NCBI GenBank assembly: GCA_035610835.1
Contig: CM069448.1
Coordinates: 14,694,462-14,758,461 of the forward strand
Direction of reading: 5' to 3'
Origin: Ophiura sarsii
Taxonomy: Eukaryota > Echinodermata > Ophiuroidea > Amphilepidida > Ophiuridae
Length of the DNA: 64,000 bases
Shown: positions 23,498-34,969 of the stretch, piece by piece
Layout: each line of letters opens with the position of its first letter
Position numbering within the stretch: the stretch's first letter is position 1
The notes under the pieces: model-generated
Seen by the model: only the letters and a program-made list of their open reading frames with translations
Told to the model about the DNA's origin: nothing
Databases searched by the model: none
Program-made: the position numbers and the translations under genes

Positions 23498-24230
23498 TAA
23501 CAATATTGTTTGGCTAGCTCCAGCTCAAGGAAAAAATCTACACTGATGCAATGGATTACTGATTTCCAGTAAAACTGAGGGAAAGGAAATGGTGTTAGAC
23601 CTTTAACACATCATCGTGTATACCACTATCACAGAAAGTGCCCAGTGTATTTACCTGAAAAGGTGTATACTGTTTTAATTTTATCTGAGAGCGAAACGAA
23701 TTTCATTATCGTTTCGTGATCGTTCTGTATGCAATATAACACTGAAACTCGCACAATAACATAGGGAAAAGGTGAAGGCGCTCGATCCTGTAATCCCAGG
23801 AGCGGAATGCCTATCTCTCAAAGCGATATGGCCAGACTAACTCATGTTGCTGTGTGGGGCTCGCTACACCTCCTCCACAGCGAGTCTGTTACCTTCCCAG
23901 CACTGGCGAATGCCAGTACCCAATTAATTTGATATTTACTCAACAGCACAACATGTTGACCATATCGGGACACGAACCCACAACCTTTGGAGTATGGGTT
24001 CAGTATACATCACACAGTGTGCATCCTAAATGAAGTGTTAAGTTACCTTATCAACGTCGTTGGTAGATTATTAGGCATAATATTAAGATTCAAAAAGAAA
24101 ATTGAAATTAAAATCAATGAAGGGGAAGCACTTTGCTATTTGTATCTTTTCCCACTGCAAGAAGCTCCATATCCAAATGCCGTCAGTTCCAATCTTTTTA
24201 TGTAACGAGATTTAGGTGATGAAAAAACAC
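23498..24230. other. No gene recognised
   Basis: This is mixed-composition sequence without repeats that I could define. A 72-codon ORF at 23987-24205 has no recognisable feature. Confidence 0.5.
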
Positions 24231-24395
24231 ACCCTGTTTTACGGGCGGACCTGTCAAGTAGGGTCGGTCGGTAGGGTGGTTTTTTTTGTTGTTGTTGTAA
24301 AACGGCTGATTTAACATGATTTAAGAAATAAATTTAAAAAAATGAATTTAAAAAACAACGCAAAAAGTGGGTCGGTCGGGCCCGTAAAACAGGGT
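24231..24395. mobile_element. Small MITE with ACCCTGTTTTACGGGC termini
   Basis: ACCCTGTTTTACGGGC at 24231-24246 is exactly mirrored by GCCCGTAAAACAGGGT at 24380-24395. Subterminal GGGTCGGTCGG occurs near both ends. The interior has a short GTT run. The flanking duplication is not clear. Confidence 0.85.
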
Positions 24396-24399
24396 GGTT

Positions 24400-26074
24400 T
24401 ATTCCTCGCCTTACTACACATCTCAACAATGGAGGACCTACTAGAAATATGATGTAGTCTGGTATTACAGTTTCCGTACTACTGTCTGACAATGACATAC
24501 TGCTATCTAAGTCAAAACCATTAACATATCCAACAATAAGGTCTTTGAACGTTGGCATCGTTCAGAAGCAGATGGTGGCGACATTGCAAAACGCAGCTTG
24601 GCCAGAGAATCTCTCTTTTTGACAATGATGGCGCTGTTCATAATCATATAATGCAGATGGAAAATGTGCGAGTATGGGAATATAAACACTGAGGGCTCTG
24701 TCATATTTGGCTTGCAGCAATCAAGACGATGGCATCCAGTGTATTTGTTTGTTAGTTTGGGTTTTGTTTAATTATAATTGTTATCATCGTCTTTCTTAAT
24801 CTGATATTAAACCGGTGTAGTAGGAGCATTAACACGGCATTTGATTTTGGACTTCATGGTAATATCATTTTGGTCAATAACCTTGGGGAGTGGATACACG
24901 ACCTCGATATTCTGGTAAGGATACATACGAGTTATCTCTCAACGATTTTGACTTCGTATGTGCATATGACAACATTAGCTTATATTTGACCATGTCTATT
25001 TAAATTAATAAATTATGCTAATATGGTCATAAATTTCCCTTGTCACAATTATAGAGTCGCAATATTTTAAACCTAATCTATAATCGAAAGTATCATATAT
25101 AAAATGTTAAAGCCCCAGGCATCTACTCATTCCACCAGTGGCTTAATCCAGCCAATCTGTCAATCTGACACATTTGAGCAATAGAGGGCGCTGCAATACC
25201 AAATGTTATAAATGCCTTTTACTCTTGATATCCATGTTCAGTAGACTCCGATTCAAAAATATGGTTAAATGCATTTTCAAATATTGTTCGTATAAATCAG
25301 TTGATATAACAAAGATAAACGATAAGAAACGTAAAAATGTAATTTTGACGATACCCCTTTTTTAAATTAATTTTGAGTGTTAAAACACCATAGATTCTGT
25401 ATCTTGTAAATCATATCTAGTAATATTCACAGTCAGTTTGTCCACCATTTAGTAGATGCCTTGGGATTTAACACAAGATAATATATAGGACGGACATACT
25501 TCAAAAGAAGGAATCGCAATGGACTCCCTGCGCCTATTTGTGCAATTAATTTATTTCGGTTTGTGTACTAATTGCCTGCAGGCTATCGTCTGCAAGTAAA
25601 TGAAGCAAGATTGATATCAGCTGTAAGTAAATCTGCCTGTAAAAACGCTAAATAAATGAGTAGAATAAAGTTGGCTTGAAATAGACGAATACAAAGCGAA
25701 ACTGTAAACCACTTGGAAACAAAGAGCATCAATACTTGTACAATACAATACCTACACCATGTTTAAGGAGGGCTGTCATTTTCTTTGGTAGGAGGGTCCC
25801 AGATATCCTCGGGGTCATATTGTTTTTAAACAGAAAATAGGGGGTTAATTAATACCATTGTAATAGGGGGTCAAAAAAAGGGTTAAAATACTGAATACAT
25901 CTTTCTTTATTTCTTTTTCTTTTTCTTCTTCTATATACATGTTTCAACATTGTAAAACAAAAGTTCGGCTCGGCCACCATTATTTGTTTAGCTTCCGTAT
26001 CGACTGTGTCTCCAATAACCCAAATAGGCAGTGTCATAATGCTATGGACATAATTCCAACTATGCGTGCGTACA
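24400..26074. other. No gene recognised
   Basis: AT-rich. A one-ended G-rich segment near 25765-25875 (GGAGGGTCCCAGATAT and nearby AGGGGG runs) looks like a decayed fragment of a G-rich-ended MITE. No exon-like segment was found. Confidence 0.5.
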
Positions 26075-26086
26075 TACGAGGGGGCA

Positions 26087-26314
26087 TCAACAAGTTCTTG
26101 AAATCACCAAGAAGTAAAGGAGCCAGAAAGTTTTTTTGATATGTGACTCTTCAGACATCTTTAAAAAGTCACTGTGCAAAGTCACACATTTCTTCCACTT
26201 TTTATTATCTGTCCACAGGCCGCCATTGTAGAGATCCTCAGATTGACCGCCATTGATTGATTGGTCAAAGGTCATTACAAACCAGCTTGGTGACAATAAT
26301 CTTATGGGTAACAT
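26087..26314 (-). pseudogene. Mariner transposase C-terminal remnant, left arm
   Basis: Reading outward on the minus strand, the peptide contains SINGGQSEDLYNGGLW and WKKCVTLHSDFLKMSEE, then runs into the TIR. The tryptophan, lysine and cysteine spacing followed by an aromatic residue resembles the C-terminus of mariner-family transposases. The DDE catalytic core is absent, so it cannot act as an enzyme. A similar peptide on the plus strand lies at 26935-27129. Confidence 0.55.
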
Positions 26315-26381
26315 GGGATGTACACAGATTGACCTCTAATGACCCTACATGACCTTTGACCCCTTTCTGTCAACACTTTAA

Positions 26382-26899
26382 GGGAAGTGTCAACCCTAAA
26401 TATATGAAATTTATCAAGCACTGTAACTTTTGAACTAATAATGTAATGTACATAAAAGTATACAATTTTTCAAATGAAATGAGTCGGAGAATCCATTTTT
26501 GGTATTAAATTTCGCCAAAAATAGTGATTTCTACATTTTTGCCCAAAAATCACTTTTTTGGCGCCAAAAATTTACGGACAACCTAACAAAATCAGTTTTT
26601 TATTAAAAATTTCAAAATTTCACCAAAATCATCTAAAGTCAATTATCTAGGAAGCACTTTTTTTTTTTGGCTTAAACATTTTTAGTTTTGAAAATATTGA
26701 CCAAAAAGTGCCAAAAATGTGATTTTTGAGATAAAAACCTTTTTTTTTGGCACTTTTTGGTCAATATTTTCAAAACTAAAAAAAATGGATTCTCCGACTC
26801 ATTTCATTTGAAAAATTGTATACTTTTATGTACATTACATTATTAGTTTAAAAGTTACAGTGCTTGATAAATTTCATATATTTAGGGTTGACACTTCCC
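26382..26899. mobile_element. TTAA-flanked palindromic element nested in the mariner derivative
   Basis: TTAA occurs at 26378-26381 and 26900-26903. Just inside, GGGAAGTGTCAACCCTAAAT is mirrored by ATTTAGGGTTGACACTTCCC, and arms of about 120 bases match nearly exactly (for example AAGTATACAATTTTTCAAAT and its inverse). The inner part repeats CAAAAAGTGCCAAAAATG-like sequence in both orientations. TTAA targeting is known for piggyBac and Kolobok; short ends cannot separate them. A diverged relative starts at 63300. Confidence 0.88.
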
Positions 26900-26934
26900 T
26901 TAAACCATTTATTGCTGTTTTGGGAATAACGCAA

Positions 26935-27129
26935 TCTGAGGCAATCTGTGGATCAATCAATGGCGGTCAATCTGAAGATCTCTACAATGGCGGTCTGTGG
27001 ACAGATAATAAAGAGTGGGAGAAATGTGTGACTTTGCACAGTGACTTTTTAAAGATGTCTGAAGAGTCACATATCAAAAAAAAAAGTTTCTGGCTTCTTC
27101 ACTTCTTGGTGATTTCAAGAACTTTTTGA
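26935..27129 (+). pseudogene. Mariner transposase C-terminal remnant, right arm
   Basis: This is the plus-strand counterpart of the left-arm remnant: INGGQSEDLYNGGLW then EWEKCVTLHSDFLKMSEESH, ending in TIR-encoded residues. Both copies keep an open frame over about 65 codons despite lacking the catalytic domain. The simplest explanation is a young duplication rather than selection. Confidence 0.55.
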
Positions 27130-27140
27130 TACCCCTCGTA

Positions 27141-28505
27141 TATAGATATGTGCGTAAACCTAGAAATGCGTACCGTGCGCTTTCAAAAATTGACAGCGCA
27201 TCAATCATGAAATCGTAACATTTACAGTGTTTAATCATTGACTTCTGATTAACGTGTTAGTTGTGATTTCTTGTTCTAATTTAAGTAATAGAATAGCTGA
27301 TATATAATGTATATGAGACATAGGTAATAATGTTACAGGAGCACAAAATTGGACTTTCTACGACATTCACCTACAATCCTGTTAAAAGTCTTGGAACGCT
27401 TGCTCGTTAACAACGGTAAACTATCACCCCCGTGCAATGTTGAGGAACGCTAATGTCTTCAGTAGTTGTTCAAGGTGTCCCAACATTGATCGATGGGGTG
27501 TGGGGAAGGGACAATTGTTGTCTAAAATGTCCTATTCACAGTTTTACAAAATAAACATCATTTAAAGATCAGCAAACAAATTCTGCACATAATGATCAAA
27601 ACGTGTAAAGCGATCCAAGGACTTTTTTCCAAGATTGTAGTTCTTCTCTTTATCTTAATCAGTTCCAAATGTGCAAGTTGCGCGATCCTTTTGCTCGCCC
27701 ACACTCTTCTTAATTAGTTTGTAGCGTCGCTGTAATGAGGTGAGCAAATATGGGGCTTATCAAACTATATGAAAAATATCCTCAAGGAATCTTGAAAAAA
27801 TACCACCTGTTAGATGAAAACTGACTACTAAAAGCATACGTGCGCCTTCGGCTATTTCCAAACAGGAAATCTGGTATTCAGAATGAGCGTTGAACTTTCA
27901 CTGTTAACACCTGTTGCTTGTAGGGTTAACATTAAATGATTAATTGATACCAACTACGTAAATGTCATATTATAGAATATTAATAAATGGTCGTGTGTGT
28001 TGTACAAACAATGACATACTGCTATTTTTTGTAACTATAAGTAATGTTCACAACGTGGTGGGATTTAAAATTTGACAATGCGTAACTATTTTTTTCTGAT
28101 ACAAAGACACACACACAATGTTACAATGTCGTAACGGAATGAACATACATAGAGTGTAGATAGGTAAAGATTTGTTTTCAGAAAGTATGTAAACGTAAAT
28201 TATCGATTTATAAAAAGACCCACAAGTAACATAGGTCGAAAGTAATAATAATGACCTAAAACAGTATACCTTCTTTTATACAATATTTATTGAACATTTA
28301 GAATTTATTTGAAAATTCCGGGGGTTTTTCGAGGAGCACCGCTCTTATTACATCATCTAAGAACTAGGTTTTTTTTAATGAAAATCAATTGTAGGGCTAG
28401 ATGTTGCCAGAATGGCTTAACACGCCATTTTTGTGAAACGAATCAAACAGGGTCTAAAATGGTCTATATGAAGCTAACAAATAAGACTTCTTAAAACATT
28501 GAGCT
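27141..28505. other. No gene recognised
   Basis: AT-rich, no arrays or termini. A 61-codon ORF at 28309-28494 shows no domain signal. Confidence 0.5.
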
Positions 28506-28507
28506 CG

Positions 28508-29536
28508 TACACAGAAAATATTTGCTGAGTCAATTGAATCATATTGCCTCATTTGTGACTCACTTATTGCACTAATTGTATCATAGTTGACTCACGCATA
28601 ATCTGTTAATGAATCAAATTTCAGGTGACTCAGTGCATTATTGCCAGATTGACTCACTTGTCAAGGAAAGATGAGTCAAGATCGACTTTTGACTCATTCA
28701 TAAAAATACTGAGTCAATTACGAAATGAAAGCGAGGCTGTAACTCTGTCATTTTGTTTTGCACATGGACTGGTAACTGTATAGCGTATGTTCATGATGTT
28801 AGTGATTGAAGACACAAATTGTGTCATTTCTTTTGGACTTCTTTATCATTAAACACTGCATAGACTCATAAGTAATATGTGGAATTTCTGGAGCTGATAG
28901 AACAGTAACTTCTTTGCATTTGGCGGTGTTTTTACCTTCAGTAACCTTACAGTGTTGGACCTTCGTCGTTACACTGCAGTAAGCTTATGAATGTACTTGT
29001 ATTTATTATTTGGGCAAGTTGGACTTCGTGCCTGCTTAATAATGGGCAACATAGAGTGTCTACAGAAACTAACACTTTTCGGAGATCACCGCCCATGTTT
29101 GTGATAGTCTTTAATTGTCACAAAACAATGCTATTCTGAGGCTCAAACTGAAAATTCTAGTCTGAGTCAGTTGACTCATCCAACCTGAGTCAATTGACTC
29201 AGTAAAATGTCCAAGTGTTTCAGTACACAGACAAACCCAATAAATGCATCAAATGACTCGAATAAATGCATCAAATGACTCAATTTGATCCACCACTGAG
29301 TAACTTGACTCATTCAAATGAGTCAGGTGTTCAATGCATGGTTCACTTGACTCATTACTAGTGTATCATATGACTCATTTAAAGCATTAATGAGTCATTT
29401 GACTCATTGCTGGTGCATCATATGACTCATTTAAAGCATTAGTGTTGAGTCATTTGACTCAGTAAATCGTTGAAGTGTCTCAGTACACGGACAAACATAA
29501 AATGAGTCAATTGACTCAGTTAATTTTTTCTGTATA
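28508..29536. mobile_element. TACACAG-ended element packed with TGASTCA sites
   Basis: The left end reads TACACAGAAAATATTTGCTG and the right end is AACTCAGTTAATTTT-like sequence closing in TTTTCTGTATA. Next to each end lies CTGAGTCAATTGA or its inverse. By my count the 1.03 kb contains about 24 exact TGAGTCA or TGACTCA heptamers, where well under one is expected by chance. Many form mirrored pairs such as TGAGTCAATTGACTCA. No coding sequence. Its termini resemble those of 22484-23497, while the interior motif is different. Confidence 0.82.
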
Positions 29537-32426
29537 ACATAACACACGCTGCCAAATCTTGCAACTACGTTTCCCACTTATTTAGAGTATCACTTATTCT
29601 AACCATATCCATCCTATCGAGCTTATTTCAATCGATTTAAACATTTATGTCCAAGCTCATTTTTCACAATGCCCTGACAGTCGAAACATTTGCCACACGA
29701 TATCAAAGTAGCCTCTTTTAGGCGCCTCGTTGCACAAGGAAAACACTGCGGACAAGATAAAAGCAGACAAGATAAAAGGCCATTTGGACGTCAGTCTGTA
29801 TAGCTAGCTGATCAATCACATTGTACAACAAAGAGACGTTCTATTCTTTAGGCAAAAGGTGCTCAACCTGTTATTGTTCATCACTATGTAACCAAATATC
29901 TGATTGAATAAAGGGATATGCATCGATCCCGAAAGGCTCCATTTAGAGTCACCTGGCACATATAAAAACAATGGACAGTCCACCTGAATAGTGGGGGGGG
30001 GGGGGGGGGGGTTCAGAGCCGCAAATTGTTTCATACAAAAGGGTATCTACTATGTAATACATCATTTCGTAGGATGAGCTACATGGTGATTAGCTAAGGT
30101 CAATACACTGTCTACAAGCTATCTTCGTAGTTTTACCTTATAAAAGAAAATAAGAGCTAATCAGGACAAAAGATCGACAATTGCAAACTTGTCCGTCAGC
30201 AAACCATTAAAACTCTGAACCTGTGTCATTCTGCATCATCCTCACTCTTTATTCTATCTTAAATTAATTTTTACACACATTTTCTCTTACTTATAATGAA
30301 GTTTGACTTATCAGGAAAGACTTTCCTGGACTCATATATCTATCTTGTTCGTATCTTCCGTAAAAAACATGGTTTTCGTAGCCGGAAAGACTGTAAACGG
30401 CGTTAAAATAGTGTCAAACCATGTACTTCTATTTACGAACAACAACAAAAACACTGCTGGGTTATCCGACGACAACTTATTTTCTCAATTTGATTTTGAA
30501 GTAATTAGGAAACGTATTGCCTTGTAACTTAGAGGACGTTTTTATTTTCATGTTTATAAATATAATTCGAGAAACAAATTGCTCTAAGGAGGACGAAATC
30601 AGAGATATGGGCGTTCCATGAAAGATAGCATAATTTGCCTATAAAGGAGTTACTAAGCAGACTTTCTTAAATGACGAAAACTGCTATGTTATCAGTGCCA
30701 TAACTGAAAAAATGCTACTGAACTATGGGAATTTATTTTTGTACATCTGTGCTAAAATCATCTAAATAAGTTATTGCACCACAATGGAATTTAATTAACA
30801 TTCATAAGAATTCTAGTTTATTTAAAACTGTTGAGGAAAACATGTTTTCCGTTCATTTAATATAACACATTTAGCTATAAATAAATCATAATGCTCGCAT
30901 AGAATTTCAGAAGCAGTATCCACAGTTAATTGAGTCAACATGTTGTAAACAAAATATGACAATATGTATTAATAATGATATGAGTATGATCAATCACCAA
31001 ACAATTACCAATATAAGCCATCATGCAATTTGTTTTTCTGTTTTAGTACTTTATCATCTCATTTAAACCGACTTGTGACATTTGACATTATTAGTTCCCG
31101 CCATACTTTCCTCGTGGTTCAGTACGTGCGATGCACATTCTACCCTAGGACAAGTCGACCATGTCCATTCTATTTTGTCGGATTTGGAAATATTCAATAT
31201 CGATAACCTATGCAAAAATCAAATTTAAAAAGTAGGTCGTTTATTGGTACAGTTGACTGATTTCACATTTATCAATTTTTGTCATCGCTCTATGATGGCT
31301 TCAATTTGGATTAAGCGCTACGAGTTATCTTCGTTTCCTGTAACTGATAGACCGATAGGAATATAATTAAAGTATTCTGCATACTAAATCCAAAATCCCA
31401 CGTATATATATTATACGGTATAACATTTCAAGAAACTGTATGGCCCCCAAATCCAAAATCCGACGCGATTTGTTATTGTGACATTCCATACTCATTAAAA
31501 ATGCATCGCAAGCCCTTGCACACGAAGCTGCGCAGTCGTTCTGCAACGCAACGGATGCGCGTCATCTAAAAGAGACGCATCGGGCGCCTGTATGTCCGCC
31601 TTGATGACGAAATCAAACAAAAAAATGCCAAATACCCCCAGATCACACGATGCCTAGGTCAAAGTCCGTTAGTGCGCGGCCTGTGATTCATACACTCTTT
31701 TAGTTGGATCAGCTCAAATTGGTGAGCCACTTTAAACCAGCAAATTATGCATCAAATGTGTGACGCGTGCCGTGCGCTCAGCCAAAATTGCAAGAATATT
31801 GCAAAAATCACGAGAGTATTCCCAAAATCGCGCGCGTACACTTGAATTACTTTTGTGCTCGCGCAGAGATTGAAACCGCGCAAATTTGAACTGATTGAAC
31901 CACGGTAAATGAGTTACTAATCAATGGGAAAGTAGCAAACTAATATGCGCAGAGTGCATTGAAAATGTCTCATTGCACTCTGCGGAAGGCTTATTGAGAA
32001 ACTGAGATAAAACACTGCATACATGACATACATTCGATATTGATGTAGCATAAAATAAATATTATCATTCTATATTTTATTGATGTTGCTGTTACGTCTG
32101 TTAATAAGCTCTAACATATAATATAAAATTCATGACAACATAGATTTTCAAGTAGTATCAGAAAATGCGATAACTATAATCAAATTTATAACGTTCATCA
32201 ATTATAGCCCTAAAGGTACTGTGTACCCTGAAGCCGATTTGTGATTATTTGTCCGATAAAGGAGGCTATTGACACCTTCCAGATGAAAAATAACAACGCC
32301 TGACATAGACGGCGCAAGCGAAGGGGGACGCGCCCTCAGACGCCCTCCCCCAAAATGGTCGTGTGGGGGCGTCTCCCCTAAATAAATTACAGGTGACGTG
32401 TCTTTGACGTCATACACGATCCTTCA
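29537..32426. other. No gene recognised; poly-G run and one hairpin
   Basis: A pure run of 19 G lies at 29993-30011. At 31948-31984, CGCAGAGTGCA is perfectly mirrored by TGCACTCTGCG around a 15-base loop. The segment 31490-31900 is richer in CG dinucleotides than its surroundings (several CGCGCG runs), but I see no exon or transcription signal I would trust. Confidence 0.5.
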
Positions 32427-32719
32427 CCTCGGACAGACGATGGCGGCCACGCGTCTCGGACGACCCAATATGGCAATGGGAGTGCACCATTTTGAAATAT
32501 TTTTTAACAGTAATCGCCTGGTTAACAATGAAAATAATTTAAAAAATAGCATTATCATTGGAGTTGGTTAGCCAACTCCAACGGTTTTGGATTGGAAAAA
32601 AATTCTTCTAACCTATGATGACTTTTTTCAAAATGATAAGATTAACATTCGCGATTACGTGTTATTCCAATGCGAATTCAAAATGTAGGTTTCACGTAGC
32701 CACCGTCGTCTGACCTCGG
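32427..32719. mobile_element. Probable MITE with imperfect inverted ends
   Basis: CCTCGGACAGACGATGGC at 32427 onward is mirrored, with mismatches, by CCACCGTCGTCTGACCTCGG ending at 32719. The interior is AT-rich with a small palindrome GGAGTTGGTTAGCCAACTCC at about 32560-32579. The left end happens to contain an ATGGCGGCC that could mimic a start codon; I attribute it to the TIR. Confidence 0.55.
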
Positions 32720-33316
32720 AGATTCAATGGAGCGCGCCGCATACGGGTATATTGGGACAGGACCGAAAGGATCGAAGTTTTAGTGGACCATTTTAGTCTA
32801 AAAAATAACCAATGTTTCAAATTAGATTCAATGGTTTCATAATTTAAGCTTAAGGGGAGGGGCGGGTCTATGTTGATTAGCACCAACTTTGGCAACAGAC
32901 AGATGATCTCAATGTTACCATGGGCTCACTCCTTAGTTTTATATATCAAATTAAAGCTCAGGCCAAGACGTTCAGAAAATGTGTGTTATTTTGATATGGT
33001 TGCCATGGTAACCACAAGGCTTCAATTTTTGTCCTTTTTCCCTAAATTTAAAAACAAATAAAATCTCACAATAAAAAAGGTATATGTCGATCAGGCCGGT
33101 ACGTACAACATTTTTTTTACTTAGCCTTACATACAGTATGAAAGCTCAATGGTGACATATTTTATTGTACATTAGCGGAGACAGTCTAGTAGTATGATAA
33201 ATGGAGGGATGCAAATTGATGCTAATGGAGGCCAATTACGATGCAACGGTGACAATTGTAATGTATACGCGTAAACTATGGTTAATGCCATGCTGGTGAA
33301 TGCAACAGTTGAAATT
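32720..33316. other. No gene recognised
   Basis: This is AT-rich sequence with a 63-codon ORF (32870-33061) of no recognisable family. Nothing else was seen. Confidence 0.5.
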
Positions 33317-33867
33317 ATGTTGTATATGATATGATCAATGATTAAAAGCAATGTGAGCTCAAAGGATATTCAATGATCAACTGTATAAAATATTTGTTTT
33401 CTTAAAATGAATGAACAATATGGTGTATAATGGGTTCATTAAGTTACTGGTGTACACTTATCAATTTGCTAATGATATTACCAAAAATGTGTACACTAAT
33501 CCATTTGCAAAATGATATTACCAAAAATATATAAGCCCCATGGCTTTCGATTGATAATTATTATTATTCCTCTTGCATCATGCATCATTTATGGAGATTG
33601 TTCGTGCTATTTTACCATCACTTGATTGTTGGAATCATACTACAAAGAAAAATAATATAATTGCCGGTTATATCCAACTCGTAAAATATAAAGAGTCACC
33701 ATGTAGACGTAATAACTAACGGATGTCTGTTCTCATGAAATCATTAATACAACACTAGCGTTTAGCGTCGTGTGAGTGACCGTGAAAACGAACTTCGTGA
33801 TATATCTCTATCGCACGAAGCAAGTGTGTGTGACGAAGAATAAATTGGATACATTGGTGGTCGACGT
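33317..33867 (+). mobile_element. Possible solo LTR with primer-binding-like sequence
   Basis: A segment starting TGTTGTATATG and ending GATACA is followed by TTGGTGGTCGACGT, which resembles a retrotransposon primer-binding site (TGG start). A TATA-like ATATATAAGCC lies at about 33527, and AATAAA lies about 15 bases before the proposed end. I found no second LTR and no gag or pol downstream. Each signal is weak alone, so this is only a suggestion. Confidence 0.2.
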
Positions 33868-34218
33868 ATTCTGTAATGTAATGCAGTTACGTAAGCACGA
33901 AGAACTTCAGTTAAGACATTGTAAGACGTTGCAAATAGATGACACACCACACCACCTCTATACGCTGTTAACACTTTTCATGTGGCAGTCGTGTGCAGAC
34001 GACAGTTCCAAAAGTTCACAAAATGTTTAAGAAATCTCAAATTATTGGATTTCATCACTATATTTGGAATCAGAATGAGAAATTAAAATAAGTACAAACA
34101 TGCCTTGTATTGGTTCAGTAATTCTTGAGATAAAACTTTGAAAGTTGGGAAAGGTCTCTGAAAAACTGTTTTGTATACATATTATGGTCAAACTAATAGC
34201 CGCGTGGAAAGTTTTATA

Positions 34219-34967
34219 CACTAGCAACCAAAAGTATTAGGACACTTGGTTATGGTATCAAAATCATCCCATAGGGGCCTATTCAATTTGAAGTGTAATA
34301 TTTCACTACGAGTTGAACAAATGTGTTGTTAAATCTCTTCTCATTAATAAATTCATGTTTCCTACAACATCTGCTAATTCAACTCCATGCAATTGAAGAA
34401 AACATGTGCCTTCTTGAAATCCCCATACAATTTTTCCATTGGAAATAGCTCATGAATAATTCATCATCATCCTCATTATAGCCAATGTAATCCTATGGTG
34501 GGTAGTCTGACAATGTTGACTTCCTTTCAAAAAACCGGTTAATGGATTCATGTAAAACTAATCCCAGTATTGTCACTAGTATTCAATTGACACCTGATCT
34601 CTTCATTTATCTTCATAATAAGATATTTGGGAGGGAAATTTAATTTAATTTTAACACCTTTACTTTCATATTTTAAATGGAAACCAACCAAATTCTCTGT
34701 ACTTTTTCATAGCACCCTCATAACCTGGGCCAGAATTTTTGTCAAGCTATTTGACTCAAATTAACTAAATATACATGTACCGATGCAAAGAATCTTAATC
34801 AATAGTAAGAATATCATCCCAAATTTATTGTAGCACACTTTTAAGAACTTTCCATTAATTTTATAACCATAGAATACCAAAAAGCTAACACAGTTGTTCA
34901 ATAGGTTCCCAGTGTTTTCTCTCAATTTGCAGTTTGCAAGGTGTCTTAATACTTTTGGTTGCTAGTG
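34219..34967. mobile_element. Tc1/mariner non-autonomous element
   Basis: CACTAGCAACCAAAAGTATT at the left is mirrored by AATACTTTTGGTTGCTAGTG at the right, continuing to GGACAC or GTGTCT, with TA immediately outside each end (34217-34218 and 34968-34969). The end sequence CAAAAGTATTAGGACAC resembles Tc1-type termini. The 749 bases contain no transposase. Confidence 0.93.
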
Positions 34968-34969
34968 TA

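Larger units (their letters stand above)
26077..27138. mobile_element. Mariner-derived palindromic element
   Basis: The left end reads CGAGGGGGCATCAACAAGTT and the right end is its inverse, AACTTTTTGATACCCCTCG, each bordered by TA (26075-26076 and 27139-27140). The arms are about 230-260 bases and strongly alike. Both encode the same peptide ending outward, with the mariner-like motif W-x-KC. So both arms derive from the 3-prime end of one mariner transposon. It is non-autonomous, and a TTAA-flanked element sits in its middle. Confidence 0.88.

Noticed and set aside
32446..32530. ATGGCGGCC start resembling a first exon
   Set aside because: It lies in the terminal inverted repeat of a probable MITE; the mirrored end contains the same sequence without coding context.
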